Origin: a virus
DNA length: 63,060 nucleotides
Direction: 5' to 3' (one strand)
IMG/VR virus record: IMGVR_UViG_3300033996_001274
Location: 1 to 63,060 of that record
Each line of letters starts with the position of its first letter. The stretch's first letter is position 1. Under the pieces are notes generated by a model. The model was given only the letters and a program-made list of their open reading frames with translations, searched no databases and was not told the origin of the DNA. This document shows, in pieces, positions 35,019 through 44,068 of the stretch. The translations under genes were made by a program, and so were the position numbers.

Positions 35019-35577
35019 CGGTATTGTATTTTGCTAATTCTTCCGGTGTTGCAAATGGTTCAGGAGGTTGTTCAGACCAAAATTGTTGCTCCAATTCAGG
35101 TGTCCAACCACCATCATCAATTGCACCAAAAAAATCATTTTCTAATTCCTCCAATGATTCGCCTAATGATTGATTTATATTTTGTATAGTTGGAGAATTT
35201 GGGCCGTGTTCCGGTTTCCATGTTGAATTCGTATAACTCAATGTACTACCACTTGGATACCCATACGCAGTATTTGTTACAAATTGTGGTGTTGCGTATG
35301 TAATAGAACCACCACCAGGTGTTGTTGTTATTGTTGTTCCAGATGAACCACTACCACAATTTATTGTATATGGATTATGTGGGTTGTATGGTTGGATAAA
35401 TGGTAATGTTTGTATTGGTGCAGTATTCGGAACTCCAAATGGAAATCCTATTGGTTCTTCATCTTTAACCTCTGCCAATTTATCTTTTAACGCATCCCAT
35501 TGTTTTGGAGTTGGTGCGTATTCGTGGCAGGCTTCTACAAAACCTTTAAGCCATATAACGTATTCTTTTGATGTCAT
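35008..35577 (-). CDS. Phage protein with Gly/Ser/Thr-rich middle, unknown
   Basis: A 189-residue protein. The N-terminal helix region (SKEYVIWLKGFVEACH, PTPKQWDALKDKL) I recall from other T4-like phages; the middle is rich in Pro, Gly, Ser and Thr, and the end is acidic with EQPPEPFATPEELAKY. Function unknown. A TAATATTTATA element ends only four bases before the ATG, so the mRNA could be leaderless. Confidence 0.55.
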   Translation of the reverse strand: MTSKEYVIWLKGFVEACHEYAPTPKQWDALKDKLAEVKDEEPIGFPFGVPNTAPIQTLPFIQPYNPHNPYTINCGSGSSGTTITTTPGGGSITYATPQFVTNTAYGYPSGSTLSYTNSTWKPEHGPNSPTIQNINQSLGESLEELENDFFGAIDDGGWTPELEQQFWSEQPPEPFATPEELAKYNTDEV

Positions 35578-35605
35578 TATGTATAAATATTAAAATTTGT
35601 AAAAA

Positions 35606-37240
35606 TTATGGTTTGTAAAATACAAAAATGGGTTCAAACTTATACGCTTTACCATCGTGTTTAACTGCGTTCTTAATACCAGTTTTAGATGGGTCTAATC
35701 CTACCATTCGGGTCATTAACATCTTCAATCTACCCCTATACTCACACCCTAATCCGGTTAGAATATCAATAGAATCTTGTTCCAATGCATAGTAGGTATC
35801 CTTACCAATTTTAATATCGGCAATATTCCATAGAATATATCTATCATTTTTAAGATAATTATAAATAGTAGTTAGGGTAGGACGTAAGAAGTTCTGTCTC
35901 CAATCCTCATACTCACCATATGCTTTGAATGATTGATTCTCATCTTGTGAATATTGTTCTCTATTAAAATATGGAGGTGATGTGAATGCTAAATCCAATT
36001 TACCTGCATACTTTTGAAACTTAGGATTATGTTGAATCAATTCCGAACCATCTTGAAATAACTCATAAGTGTTTGATTGTTTTTGAACATCAAAGAACTT
36101 ACCAAATGTTTCTGAATAATCATCTACACAATTTTTGTTGTAGAAATCAGCAACATACTCATAACGTGAAATACCTAATTCCGGTATAAAGTTATCGGGG
36201 TTCGGGTCAGTTCCAATGTAATGGGTTTTCTTACGAGAACTCATTGCACCTAATATTCTACCACCCCATCCACTTGATGAATCATAAATGTGTAAAGGTT
36301 CTGGTTGTTCAATATGTGATGTGTAATGTTCGTATAACCACTTAGCGGTTAGTGCAGGAAAATTCACTGCAGGTTGACCACAACTTAAACGAAACACTTG
36401 TAATATCTTTGGAAAGATACCAATTGTTTTATCGTACCAACGAATCAGATAGAAAAACTTTTTAACCGTCCCATCTTTTAAAGTGGTAGATGGTTCAATC
36501 GTTTTAATATTAGATAATTGAGTATGTGATAACCATCCCTTATCCTTACATTCTTGTACTTGTTCAGCAGTTAGGTATAGATTACCAAATCCAATATATT
36601 GTTCATTGATAGTACCATAATTATCTAAGGTATCCTCCTTTACTTTCGCAAGAACAATCCCTATGTTTTCATACTTACCAACGAACACTTTACCTTCATG
36701 CACTTTTTGTATAAATTCAATTCCAGTTTCACCATCCCAAAATTCATTCTCATCTTTCTTGTTCACAATGGAACGTGACCACGAATACATAGAATCTTTC
36801 TTAACCGCACGTTTCATTATATGAACGAAGGTATCTTCTAATGTAGGGTCTGAGAAATGGTCATAAATAGATAATCCACCTTCTGCTGATTTACCAATTG
36901 ATATTTTGGTTTTCAACATAGTTGGAAAGAATTGATTTACTGCTGATGCATCTTTATTGAAGTTTTGTAAAATACCCAATGAGTTATCATCCCCCGTCAA
37001 ATCTTTTTGAAGGAAATCACAATCATTTGTTTTTAACTTTTTGAATGAATCGATTATATCATTCTTATCTTTTCCGATAACAGGAGGAACACCATCGGTA
37101 TCCCATTGTTTAGTTACTTCTATGCGTAGTAACTTTGCCCAACTAATAAACTCATCATCAGTCATTTCTAATAACCGATGATAAGTTGTATTGGATTGGA
37201 ATTCAGAAAATTTAGACCTTTCGTAATAGTGTTTAGTCAT
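35606..37240 (-). CDS. SPPY-type methyltransferase with long N-terminal domain
   Basis: A 544-residue protein. Residues 1-310 are of unknown function. Residues 318-328 (YDSSSGWGGRI) make the SAM-binding loop, with YIGTDPNP after it, and FTSPPYF at 419-425 is the catalytic motif of DNA N4/N6-type amino-methyltransferases. A second such protein lies at 44779-46011. It could methylate DNA bases for protection or modify a nucleotide; the target motif cannot be read. Confidence 0.8.
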   Translation of the reverse strand: MTKHYYERSKFSEFQSNTTYHRLLEMTDDEFISWAKLLRIEVTKQWDTDGVPPVIGKDKNDIIDSFKKLKTNDCDFLQKDLTGDDNSLGILQNFNKDASAVNQFFPTMLKTKISIGKSAEGGLSIYDHFSDPTLEDTFVHIMKRAVKKDSMYSWSRSIVNKKDENEFWDGETGIEFIQKVHEGKVFVGKYENIGIVLAKVKEDTLDNYGTINEQYIGFGNLYLTAEQVQECKDKGWLSHTQLSNIKTIEPSTTLKDGTVKKFFYLIRWYDKTIGIFPKILQVFRLSCGQPAVNFPALTAKWLYEHYTSHIEQPEPLHIYDSSSGWGGRILGAMSSRKKTHYIGTDPNPDNFIPELGISRYEYVADFYNKNCVDDYSETFGKFFDVQKQSNTYELFQDGSELIQHNPKFQKYAGKLDLAFTSPPYFNREQYSQDENQSFKAYGEYEDWRQNFLRPTLTTIYNYLKNDRYILWNIADIKIGKDTYYALEQDSIDILTGLGCEYRGRLKMLMTRMVGLDPSKTGIKNAVKHDGKAYKFEPIFVFYKP

Positions 37241-37243
37241 ATA

Positions 37244-37957
37244 TTAGTTAGCGATTTCCACTAAATAGTAATCGGATGTATAGGCATCTACTTCAAAATG
37301 AATGTGTGATAACCCTTGTGATGAAATTTCTAAGATAGCATCTTTAGCTTCTTTGTTTGCAACTAAGATTTCTTTTAAGTAAGTTGCTGAGAATGAGATT
37401 GGGTTAATACTACCTTCACACTCACAATCAACATCAATAGAAATTCTATTAGTGTTAATGTTTGAATGACCTAAGATAATTTGACACTTACCATCTTTTG
37501 CAACAAATGTGAAATTGTTCTCATCTGTCAACGCCGATTTAGCACGGATGAACTTTGTAATAAAGTTTTCGTCTAACTTAATTTTAATGTTGAAAGTTGG
37601 TAATTGTTTCAAATCAGGTACATTTGGGATAACCGAAAGGTCAGCCAACATATAATTGATTGAAGTTGAACCATCTTTAAACTTTAATGATACTGCTTTA
37701 CCATCTACATCAGAGATTTCAAAATCAATTGATTCTCCTAATACTGATAACATTTTGGTTAACTTAGATGTATCATATACACCAAATGTTGTATCACCAT
37801 AACCAAAATCTGTCATTGTTACTTTACCCAATACTGATTTATCATCAGAAATGAATGCAGTTGTCAATGCGTTGTCTTTTGTTTCCCATTTTACAGATTC
37901 TACTAAACCTGCAAGATTGTACTTTTGTACGAAACGACCTAATTTACCTTTTTCCAT
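37244..37957 (-). CDS. Sliding clamp (gp45-like)
   Basis: A 237-residue processivity clamp of the T4 gp45/PCNA fold, identified by the general pattern (FVQKYNLAGLVESVKW, TAFISDDKSVLGKV, IEFEVDAYTSDYYLVEIAN-like end) and its place between clamp loader and polymerase. It has its own promoter. T4 gp45 also activates late transcription, which may hold here. Confidence 0.85.
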   Translation of the reverse strand: MEKGKLGRFVQKYNLAGLVESVKWETKDNALTTAFISDDKSVLGKVTMTDFGYGDTTFGVYDTSKLTKMLSVLGESIDFEISDVDGKAVSLKFKDGSTSINYMLADLSVIPNVPDLKQLPTFNIKIKLDENFITKFIRAKSALTDENNFTFVAKDGKCQIILGHSNINTNRISIDVDCECEGSINPISFSATYLKEILVANKEAKDAILEISSQGLSHIHFEVDAYTSDYYLVEIAN

Positions 37958-37992
37958 GTTGTTTTTTTTATTGTTTTAATTTATTGTAAGTG

Positions 37993-38024
37993 TAAAGATA
38001 CGAATAATTTTTGAATTATCCAAA
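37993..38024 (-). promoter_or_regulatory. Bacteroidota-type promoter of the clamp gene
   Basis: Minus strand TTTGG (38020-38024) and TATCTTTA (37993-38000), 19 bases apart, 35 bases before the clamp start. Clean match to the consensus found at other sites in the window. Confidence 0.85.
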
Positions 38025-38030
38025 TTTATT

Positions 38031-40478
38031 TTAAAAAGAAAAGAATTTTTCTGCATTTTTTTGTTCACTCATCACCTCACCCCAACCTAATGCGTTATAG
38101 AAATCTTGTAATTTACCTTTTAATTCCGCTTCGAAGATTCGATTATGGTCGGTATAAGTTGCAATGAAATCAATTATTTCCTGTGGGTCATCATATCCTG
38201 TGAATCCCAACCCATCAATTCCTAATGGATTATTTTTAAGATAGACCCATTTGATTTTATCACCATCTTTCATCGGTGAATATTTGAATGGGGCTTTGAA
38301 GTGGGTTAGACAATCATTATATAGAATTGCTGCTTTAACGTGAGCAGGTGCACCTTTTTCCATATGGAATAGTTGCCTTTTCTTTGGTGAATATTTTGAA
38401 AGGTTTTTAACTGCTGAGTTCTTTGCAATTTCATGTATTGGTCTACTCACCATACTCTTTTTAAACGCAAGAACAAACGCGGTTAATTCCTCTTCAGATT
38501 TACCTTTTAGAATATCTATTAGAACCGTCCCCATACAATCTTGAAACGCCTTAGGGAATGATGACCTTCTAACATCCAATCCCTTTACATCCAATCTATC
38601 TACCGCAACACCATTGTTTGAAATAATCCATTGTGCGTATCGTTTCTTCGCAATCCAAATACCTGCTCTAGCAACGTATTCTTTTTTAATTTCTAATCGG
38701 TGATTCTGAACATTGAAAAACTTATCTGAAAGTATATCGTAAAACTTATTTAGATAATCTTGCATTTCACCTGCGATACCATCTACCAATACTGCAACTT
38801 CACTATCCGGCATTTCTTTCCAATTTGGATGACGGAAATCTAAAAGTGGTACTGCAGAAAAGAATACTGAATCTGTATCAATATAAATGTTAGAATCTAC
38901 GTCGGTTGTACCTAACTCTTTATTGTATTTGATGTTCCCCATATTCGCTGAGTTCTTAATAACCGTCTGACCCGTAGTCGTAACTGCCTCTGCGTTATCA
39001 ACATCATAAAACCGAAAGGCTGGAAGACCAAGCACACCATAAAGAGAGTTAAGTAGAATTTTTTGAACTAATTGTCTTTTGCCGTAAAAGGCATATTTTT
39101 CTTTATTACCCTCTTGGCCGTACTTTTTTTCCAACTTTCTAAATTCCACCCTTTCATTGAACCAAATATCTAAAATTTCAGGAATACATCCTATTTTATC
39201 TTTACGATATAACACACCATTTGATGATACTGTTAAATCTGCTTCTTTAATATACTTTTCTAAGTTATCACGTGATATTTTATCATCACCCATTTGATAG
39301 TAATCAACCTCCCTCTTCATATATTTCTGAACATCCCAATCTGCAATTTTAGCAACTTTGGTTTCAGGTGAAATATTGATTGTCATAATGATTGATGGAT
39401 ATAGAGATGTTAAATCCAAATCATATACCCAATCATACTTACCCACAATCGGGTCTTTTACATACGCACCAATAAACTTCTCTTGTTCGTTATCTCTTAG
39501 GGCTTGCATCATTTCCTTGCGGTCTGATGGTTTATTCGGAGCAACTAATCCCTTGCGTTTAAGGAAACATAACAATGCACCCTCCAAATATTTAGATGAA
39601 TAAACGAAGTCCTCATAGGGAACGTGTCCTGCGTGACAGATACCTCTACATAAATCAATGAATTGTAATTTCTTATCTAACTCTACAACAATCTCAACAT
39701 CGACTAAGTTATACTCAATGAACTTTTCAATGTCTTCATTAAATAAATCATCCAATGAACCTTGATATTCAATCTTACCCTTACCTAATTCAATCGTACC
39801 AATGGTATCTAATCGATAGTTAGGTAATTCGTTGTAGTTAAATTTCTTATAGAGTGATAGGTAATCCAAACAACTTACTCCTGCAAAGAACCATCTTTGA
39901 CGATATGGAGAATAAAATGCTTGGCCAATAGGTGATAACCTCTTTGCTTGAGATTCACCTAAGATGCGTTTCATTCGGTTGAATAGATAGGGAATATCAA
40001 AGTTATCAATATTCCAACCAGTTAAAATATCCGGTGCAATACCTTCATAAAGTTCTAAGAACTTCATACACATATCCCTTTCATCTCTGAATGGTAGAAT
40101 GATTGCCTTATCGGTTTTTCTTTCCACCATCTTACCTTTCTTATCCATAATCAATACCCAATATTGATTGGTGATATTGTCTTGTAGACCTATAGCGGTA
40201 AGTTCGTTTTCAGCCTTTTCGGTATCAGGTAATCCACTTTCCATTTCCACCTCAATATCAAATGTCATTGTTACGATGGTATCGGATGGAATATCAGAAT
40301 CAGTATAAGTATCGACTAAGACACGTGTTGTTTCTGGTACATCCGATTCAAATAAATTTGGGTCATCCCCTTTGAATTTATAAATCTTAGTTAATTTATC
40401 ACCATAAATAGAACGTGCTTCACCTCTCTCTGCTCTTTCGTATGCGTATCTGGTATATGGAAATGTCCTATATCCCAA
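38031..40478 (-). CDS. Family B DNA polymerase (gp43-like)
   Basis: An 815-residue replicative polymerase with 3'-5' exonuclease. Exonuclease motifs: FDIEV (73), GWNIDNFD (154-161), YNLVD (256-260). Polymerase motifs: DLDLTSLYPSI (353-363), KILLNSLYG (473-481), YIDTDS (532-537). The only common start codon is a TTG at 40478, but the frame continues upstream with a plausible N-terminus (NIYYQRERNLIHLWDSH), so translation may begin near 40538 at a non-AUG codon. In that case the protein has about 835 residues. Confidence 0.95.
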   Translation of the reverse strand: MGYRTFPYTRYAYERAERGEARSIYGDKLTKIYKFKGDDPNLFESDVPETTRVLVDTYTDSDIPSDTIVTMTFDIEVEMESGLPDTEKAENELTAIGLQDNITNQYWVLIMDKKGKMVERKTDKAIILPFRDERDMCMKFLELYEGIAPDILTGWNIDNFDIPYLFNRMKRILGESQAKRLSPIGQAFYSPYRQRWFFAGVSCLDYLSLYKKFNYNELPNYRLDTIGTIELGKGKIEYQGSLDDLFNEDIEKFIEYNLVDVEIVVELDKKLQFIDLCRGICHAGHVPYEDFVYSSKYLEGALLCFLKRKGLVAPNKPSDRKEMMQALRDNEQEKFIGAYVKDPIVGKYDWVYDLDLTSLYPSIIMTINISPETKVAKIADWDVQKYMKREVDYYQMGDDKISRDNLEKYIKEADLTVSSNGVLYRKDKIGCIPEILDIWFNERVEFRKLEKKYGQEGNKEKYAFYGKRQLVQKILLNSLYGVLGLPAFRFYDVDNAEAVTTTGQTVIKNSANMGNIKYNKELGTTDVDSNIYIDTDSVFFSAVPLLDFRHPNWKEMPDSEVAVLVDGIAGEMQDYLNKFYDILSDKFFNVQNHRLEIKKEYVARAGIWIAKKRYAQWIISNNGVAVDRLDVKGLDVRRSSFPKAFQDCMGTVLIDILKGKSEEELTAFVLAFKKSMVSRPIHEIAKNSAVKNLSKYSPKKRQLFHMEKGAPAHVKAAILYNDCLTHFKAPFKYSPMKDGDKIKWVYLKNNPLGIDGLGFTGYDDPQEIIDFIATYTDHNRIFEAELKGKLQDFYNALGWGEVMSEQKNAEKFFSF

Positions 40479-40559
40479 ATGCGAATCCCATAAATGTATG
40501 AGATTTCTTTCTCGTTGATAATATATGTTCTTGTAGATAGTTTTAAATTTTTAGTTGTA

Positions 40560-40590
40560 CAAATATACGAAATAATTTTGATAAATCAAA
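40560..40590 (-). promoter_or_regulatory. Bacteroidota-type promoter of DNA polymerase B
   Basis: Minus strand TTTGA (40586-40590) and TATATTTG (40560-40567), 18 bases apart. It lies 81 bases before the TTG at 40478 but only about 21 before the ATC at 40538; the second distance matches the leaders of the other promoters here. Confidence 0.7.
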
Positions 40591-41425
40591 ATTTATAAAT
40601 TCCACCAATATTCCAGAATAGGATAGTTCCTTCCATTTGGTCTATGTTTTCCTCTAACCATTTCCATTGTTTTATATCCCAAAATTGGTTACAAGGAAAC
40701 GGGGCTTCGTATCCATCTAAACGGTCTTCAAATAGATACTCTGATTTTCTTATGTTTAGGGGAATTGGAATTCCACTCTTTTTAAGAGTTTTATTAATGG
40801 AACTAACCGATGATACACAAGTTGTCCAAATCTTCTTTTTAACTTGTGGGAAAAACTCTTTAAGTTCTTCTCTATAATATCCTCTTGCTAATCCAGATAG
40901 AGTTACTCCACTACCAGATGATACTACTAAGTTATCAAAGTGTGCATATGGTTGAATTCTTTCTGCTAGATAATCCTTATAAAAATCGTGGTCAAAAGCG
41001 TAAGGTAACATTTGCCATCCATTTTCTCTTGCTTGTCCTCTAAGTGAATTGTACATAATCTGCATCATATTAGGTCTAATAGGATTTAGATATACCTTTG
41101 GATACATTTCCTTAATCATCCCTAAATACTCTTGTGATATTTTTTTAGAATCAGGATGTGAAACATGAAATTCAATATCCAATTCTTCACATATTGCTGC
41201 AAGTGCCCAACCTGTCCAACTTCCATCTACTGAAAGATGTGTTAATGGTTTAGATTTATCAATATATTTTTTAACTAATTCATATAATGCTGCTACTTTT
41301 CCCCACGGCGGTAATATCATACCATCACCCATCAAATCATCCCTCTTTACCCACACTTCTCTACCTTTAATGTGGTAAAGTTCTAGTGGAGTTTCTTCAT
41401 TTAATCCTTTTAGTTTTAAATCCAT
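40586..41425 (-). CDS. PLP enzyme of ACC deaminase / tryptophan synthase beta fold
   Basis: A 279-residue fold type II PLP enzyme. VWVKRDDLMGDG leads to PPWGKVAALYEL, where the lysine should bind PLP; SVDGSWTGWALAA stands in place of the usual SNH substrate loop, and SSGSGVTLSGLARG is the phosphate-binding glycine loop. Close to D-cysteine desulfhydrase and ACC deaminase. It overlaps the amidotransferase gene by ten bases, so both probably act in one pathway, perhaps on a modified base. Confidence 0.8.
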   Translation of the reverse strand: MDLKLKGLNEETPLELYHIKGREVWVKRDDLMGDGMILPPWGKVAALYELVKKYIDKSKPLTHLSVDGSWTGWALAAICEELDIEFHVSHPDSKKISQEYLGMIKEMYPKVYLNPIRPNMMQIMYNSLRGQARENGWQMLPYAFDHDFYKDYLAERIQPYAHFDNLVVSSGSGVTLSGLARGYYREELKEFFPQVKKKIWTTCVSSVSSINKTLKKSGIPIPLNIRKSEYLFEDRLDGYEAPFPCNQFWDIKQWKWLEENIDQMEGTILFWNIGGIYKF

Positions 41426-42921
41426 TGGTAAATTCCTCCTGAGTTTGACGTTAATTCTCCTTTCATTTTTCTATGAGAGAACCCGTGTATTTTTTCAAAG
41501 TTATCACCAATGACATGAATCATATTTTTTCTTTTCTTAAAATTAATAGATTCATCTTTTAAAATGATTTCTTCGATGTATTGTTTAAAATTTGTTCCTT
41601 TTTGAAATGCCCTCTTTTCCTGGTCTAAAATCTCATCAGGCAGTTTACCTCTGAATGCATTAGCAAGTGGTAATTTCCATTGACCTCCTTTAGATAAGTA
41701 TTCATCGGTTAAATTAGTAGTATAGTTTAAAAATTCGGTATCAAAGAATGGGCATCTTAATTCGATTGTTCCATAATTCATAAAGATAGTATTACCTCTT
41801 AATAGGTTACCATAGTATTGTTTTTCAAATAACTTTTTACGAACATCACTCCAATCGGGTTTCTTACTGAACATACGGAATGTACCATACGAACCATATG
41901 ATTCATCAGAACCCTCACCACTAAATGCTACTTTAATTCCATCTCTTGCCATTTGTTCTGCAATAAAGGATTGTAGGATACCCACTTCCATTTGAACGGT
42001 CGATGGATATTCGATGACTCTAATTGAATCTAAAAATCTTTGTTTAATTATTTCTTCATCTTTAGGTACGAATACTTCAACTAATTCTACTCCTAAATAC
42101 TCCGCACATACTCTTGCCTTTTGTAAATCCTTTGAGGTTTCATCAAATGCAATGGTGTATGCTTTTAGGTTGGGTATACGTTGTGATAGTAGATAAGTAA
42201 TAATTGCAGAATCGATACCACCACTTAGTGATGTAGCAATTGGTACATCTGATAATAATCTTTTATCTACTGCAGTTTCTAATAATTTAAATGTAGTTTC
42301 ACCCACCTCTTCATGCGATGCCGGTATAGTAGGTTCGTTTGAAAATTGGAAATAATAATCCTTATGAACTACGATGGTATCGGTATTCAAATCAATTACT
42401 ACCAATGAATTCTTAGGTACAAACTTAATATCTGAACTCTTTACCTGTGTTGTAATGGATTTCAATTCACTAGCGATGATATAGTTGTTCGTATTGTGAA
42501 TATAAAGGGGCAATTTACCCACCCAGTCCCTAGATAGTATCAACTTATCATTATCGTATATAATGAAGGAGAACATACCCTCTAATCTCTTTAATTCACC
42601 TTCCTTATAAAGATATAAAATGATTTCTGAATCTGAATTAGATTTAAAGTGATATCCTCTTCCTTCGTATTCTTTACGCAATTGAGGATAGTTCCAAATC
42701 TCACCATTGACTACCAATTCAACTCCATCCCATTCCATAGGTTGATTACCCAATGGTGAAGTATCGTTGATTGATAATCGGTTATGTCCTAAGATAATAT
42801 GTTTATCGCCATATTGGAATTCTTTAATACCACGATTATCTCTGCCACGATGCTCAATTGCTTCGAGCATTACATTTACATCATCTCTTTTATAACCAAT
42901 CGTTGCTACAATTCCACACAT
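41416..42921 (-). CDS. AsnB-type glutamine amidotransferase/synthetase
   Basis: A 501-residue two-domain protein. Cys2 (MCGIVATIGY) is the glutaminase nucleophile, HRGRDNRG and NGEIWNYPQL are glutaminase motifs, and SLSGGIDS near residue 232 is the ATP pyrophosphatase loop. Cellular relatives make asparagine; phage relatives are suspected to amidate modified bases. Coupled to the PLP enzyme gene and in the same unit as the thymidylate-synthase-like gene. Confidence 0.9.
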   Translation of the reverse strand: MCGIVATIGYKRDDVNVMLEAIEHRGRDNRGIKEFQYGDKHIILGHNRLSINDTSPLGNQPMEWDGVELVVNGEIWNYPQLRKEYEGRGYHFKSNSDSEIILYLYKEGELKRLEGMFSFIIYDNDKLILSRDWVGKLPLYIHNTNNYIIASELKSITTQVKSSDIKFVPKNSLVVIDLNTDTIVVHKDYYFQFSNEPTIPASHEEVGETTFKLLETAVDKRLLSDVPIATSLSGGIDSAIITYLLSQRIPNLKAYTIAFDETSKDLQKARVCAEYLGVELVEVFVPKDEEIIKQRFLDSIRVIEYPSTVQMEVGILQSFIAEQMARDGIKVAFSGEGSDESYGSYGTFRMFSKKPDWSDVRKKLFEKQYYGNLLRGNTIFMNYGTIELRCPFFDTEFLNYTTNLTDEYLSKGGQWKLPLANAFRGKLPDEILDQEKRAFQKGTNFKQYIEEIILKDESINFKKRKNMIHVIGDNFEKIHGFSHRKMKGELTSNSGGIYQWI

Positions 42922-42922
42922 A

Positions 42923-43174
42923 TTATTTATTTAAAAACCATTTTCCAAATTTGAATACTATTTTCCAACTACCCAATATTAATAACATAGGTATTATAAT
43001 CGGCCAAAATATAGAGAATGTAGTAAATGCTTGTTCATTGCTATCCCAATCATCCCAACCATGTAGTTCATTTTCTTTTTTGTCATAATCAAACCCAATT
43101 TTCACTCCAAAGTATTTGAAAAATGTTAGTGTTAAGAAAAATCCTATTATGTATATTGTTATTATTGTTATCAT
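42923..43174 (-). CDS. Small membrane protein, unknown
   Basis: An 83-residue protein with two membrane helices (about residues 2-20 and 52-72) and a charged loop (DYDKKENELHGWDDWDS). Overlaps its upstream neighbour by four bases. No function recognised. Confidence 0.5.
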   Translation of the reverse strand: MITIITIYIIGFFLTLTFFKYFGVKIGFDYDKKENELHGWDDWDSNEQAFTTFSIFWPIIIPMLLILGSWKIVFKFGKWFLNK

Positions 43175-43383
43175 ATGTTATTCCATTTATTTGCGAAGTT
43201 ATTATCATTTTTAAGTAAATAATCAAACTCTTCTATTTTTAATATTCTAAATTTTCCGGCAGAATCTTCCACCAACCAATTATCATAAAGCCAATCATCT
43301 AAATCACCTATATCTGATTTTCTCCATAGTTCGTCCATTCCGTTACCATAGTTATCATATAGTGTTTCTAATGCTGTTATCAT
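43171..43383 (-). CDS. 70-residue acidic protein, unknown
   Basis: A small acidic and aromatic-rich protein (YGNGMDELWRKSDIGDLDDWLYDNWLVEDSAGKF), shown here only in part. It has an AAATAATATG start. No family recognised; gene order and overlap support it as real. Confidence 0.45.
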   Translation of the reverse strand: MITALETLYDNYGNGMDELWRKSDIGDLDDWLYDNWLVEDSAGKFRILKIEEFDYLLKNDNNFANKWNNI

Positions 43384-43384
43384 A

Positions 43385-43639
43385 TTATTTATATTTTTCC
43401 GTTACTACATTCATTGTATCTCTACCCAATGTTATATTACCTAAACGATATTCAACTATTTTTGTTTGTATTTCATATTGTTGAACTCTACCATAATGTT
43501 CCCATTCAAATACCATTCCTAAAAAGAATACTACTATTGTGTAACTAAAAATTACCAATACCGCTGCAATTACATTTCCCTTTCGTGCTATCCAATTTTC
43601 AATTTTATCATCAGGTTCTCTTTCAGTAAATAATCCCAT
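43385..43639 (-). CDS. Single-span membrane protein, unknown
   Basis: An 84-residue protein with one membrane helix (about residues 22-44) after a charged N-terminus, then an amphipathic C-terminus. One of three small genes placed inside the modification block; role unknown. Confidence 0.48.
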   Translation of the reverse strand: MGLFTEREPDDKIENWIARKGNVIAAVLVIFSYTIVVFFLGMVFEWEHYGRVQQYEIQTKIVEYRLGNITLGRDTMNVVTEKYK

Positions 43640-43644
43640 ATCGT

Positions 43645-44067
43645 TTATTTTATATCAGCTACTACGTCTTTTAAATTCATTTCTATCATTTTCAAATCAT
43701 CATTTAACCAATCATATTTTCCAAATGCTATATCCTTTATCTTTGCATTGATTTCCCAACGTTGAATAATATCTCCTACTACATTTAATTCTAATAATTG
43801 AAACGAAATTGTATTAGTTTGTTTAGATTTATTTTCTGCCAATCCCTTGCAAATAATTGAAGCAATTGGAATTTCTGAAGTTTCATACATCTCAATTGTT
43901 AAATCACCCCAATTTGCCCACCCATCATCATAAACACAAACTACTTTTAATTCACTCATTTTATGAACCGCATATGTTGGGATAACAAATGGGGAATTAA
44001 ATTCAATTAAAAATCTATTTACTTTTTGTGGTTCAAATGCTACGAACTCTTGTTGTTCTTTTTTCAT
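43645..44067 (-). CDS. Possible tail-tube-fold protein
   Basis: A 140-residue protein. The order NRFLIEFNSPF, then a long beta region with ICKGLAENK, LLELNVVGDIIQRWEINAKI and FGKYDWLNDDLKMIEMNLK follows the T4 gp19 tail-tube pattern, where a 'fg.ld...dd...i...l' ending is usual. If correct it is the only virion-tail candidate in the window, and it sits oddly among nucleotide genes. A different beta-sandwich remains possible. Confidence 0.45.
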   Translation of the reverse strand: MKKEQQEFVAFEPQKVNRFLIEFNSPFVIPTYAVHKMSELKVVCVYDDGWANWGDLTIEMYETSEIPIASIICKGLAENKSKQTNTISFQLLELNVVGDIIQRWEINAKIKDIAFGKYDWLNDDLKMIEMNLKDVVADIK

Positions 44068-44068
44068 A

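Noticed and set aside
43386-43393. Late promoter TATAAATA upstream of 43383
   Set aside because: The octamer is part of the start context (TATAAATAATATG) directly before the ATG, too close to be a promoter for that gene.
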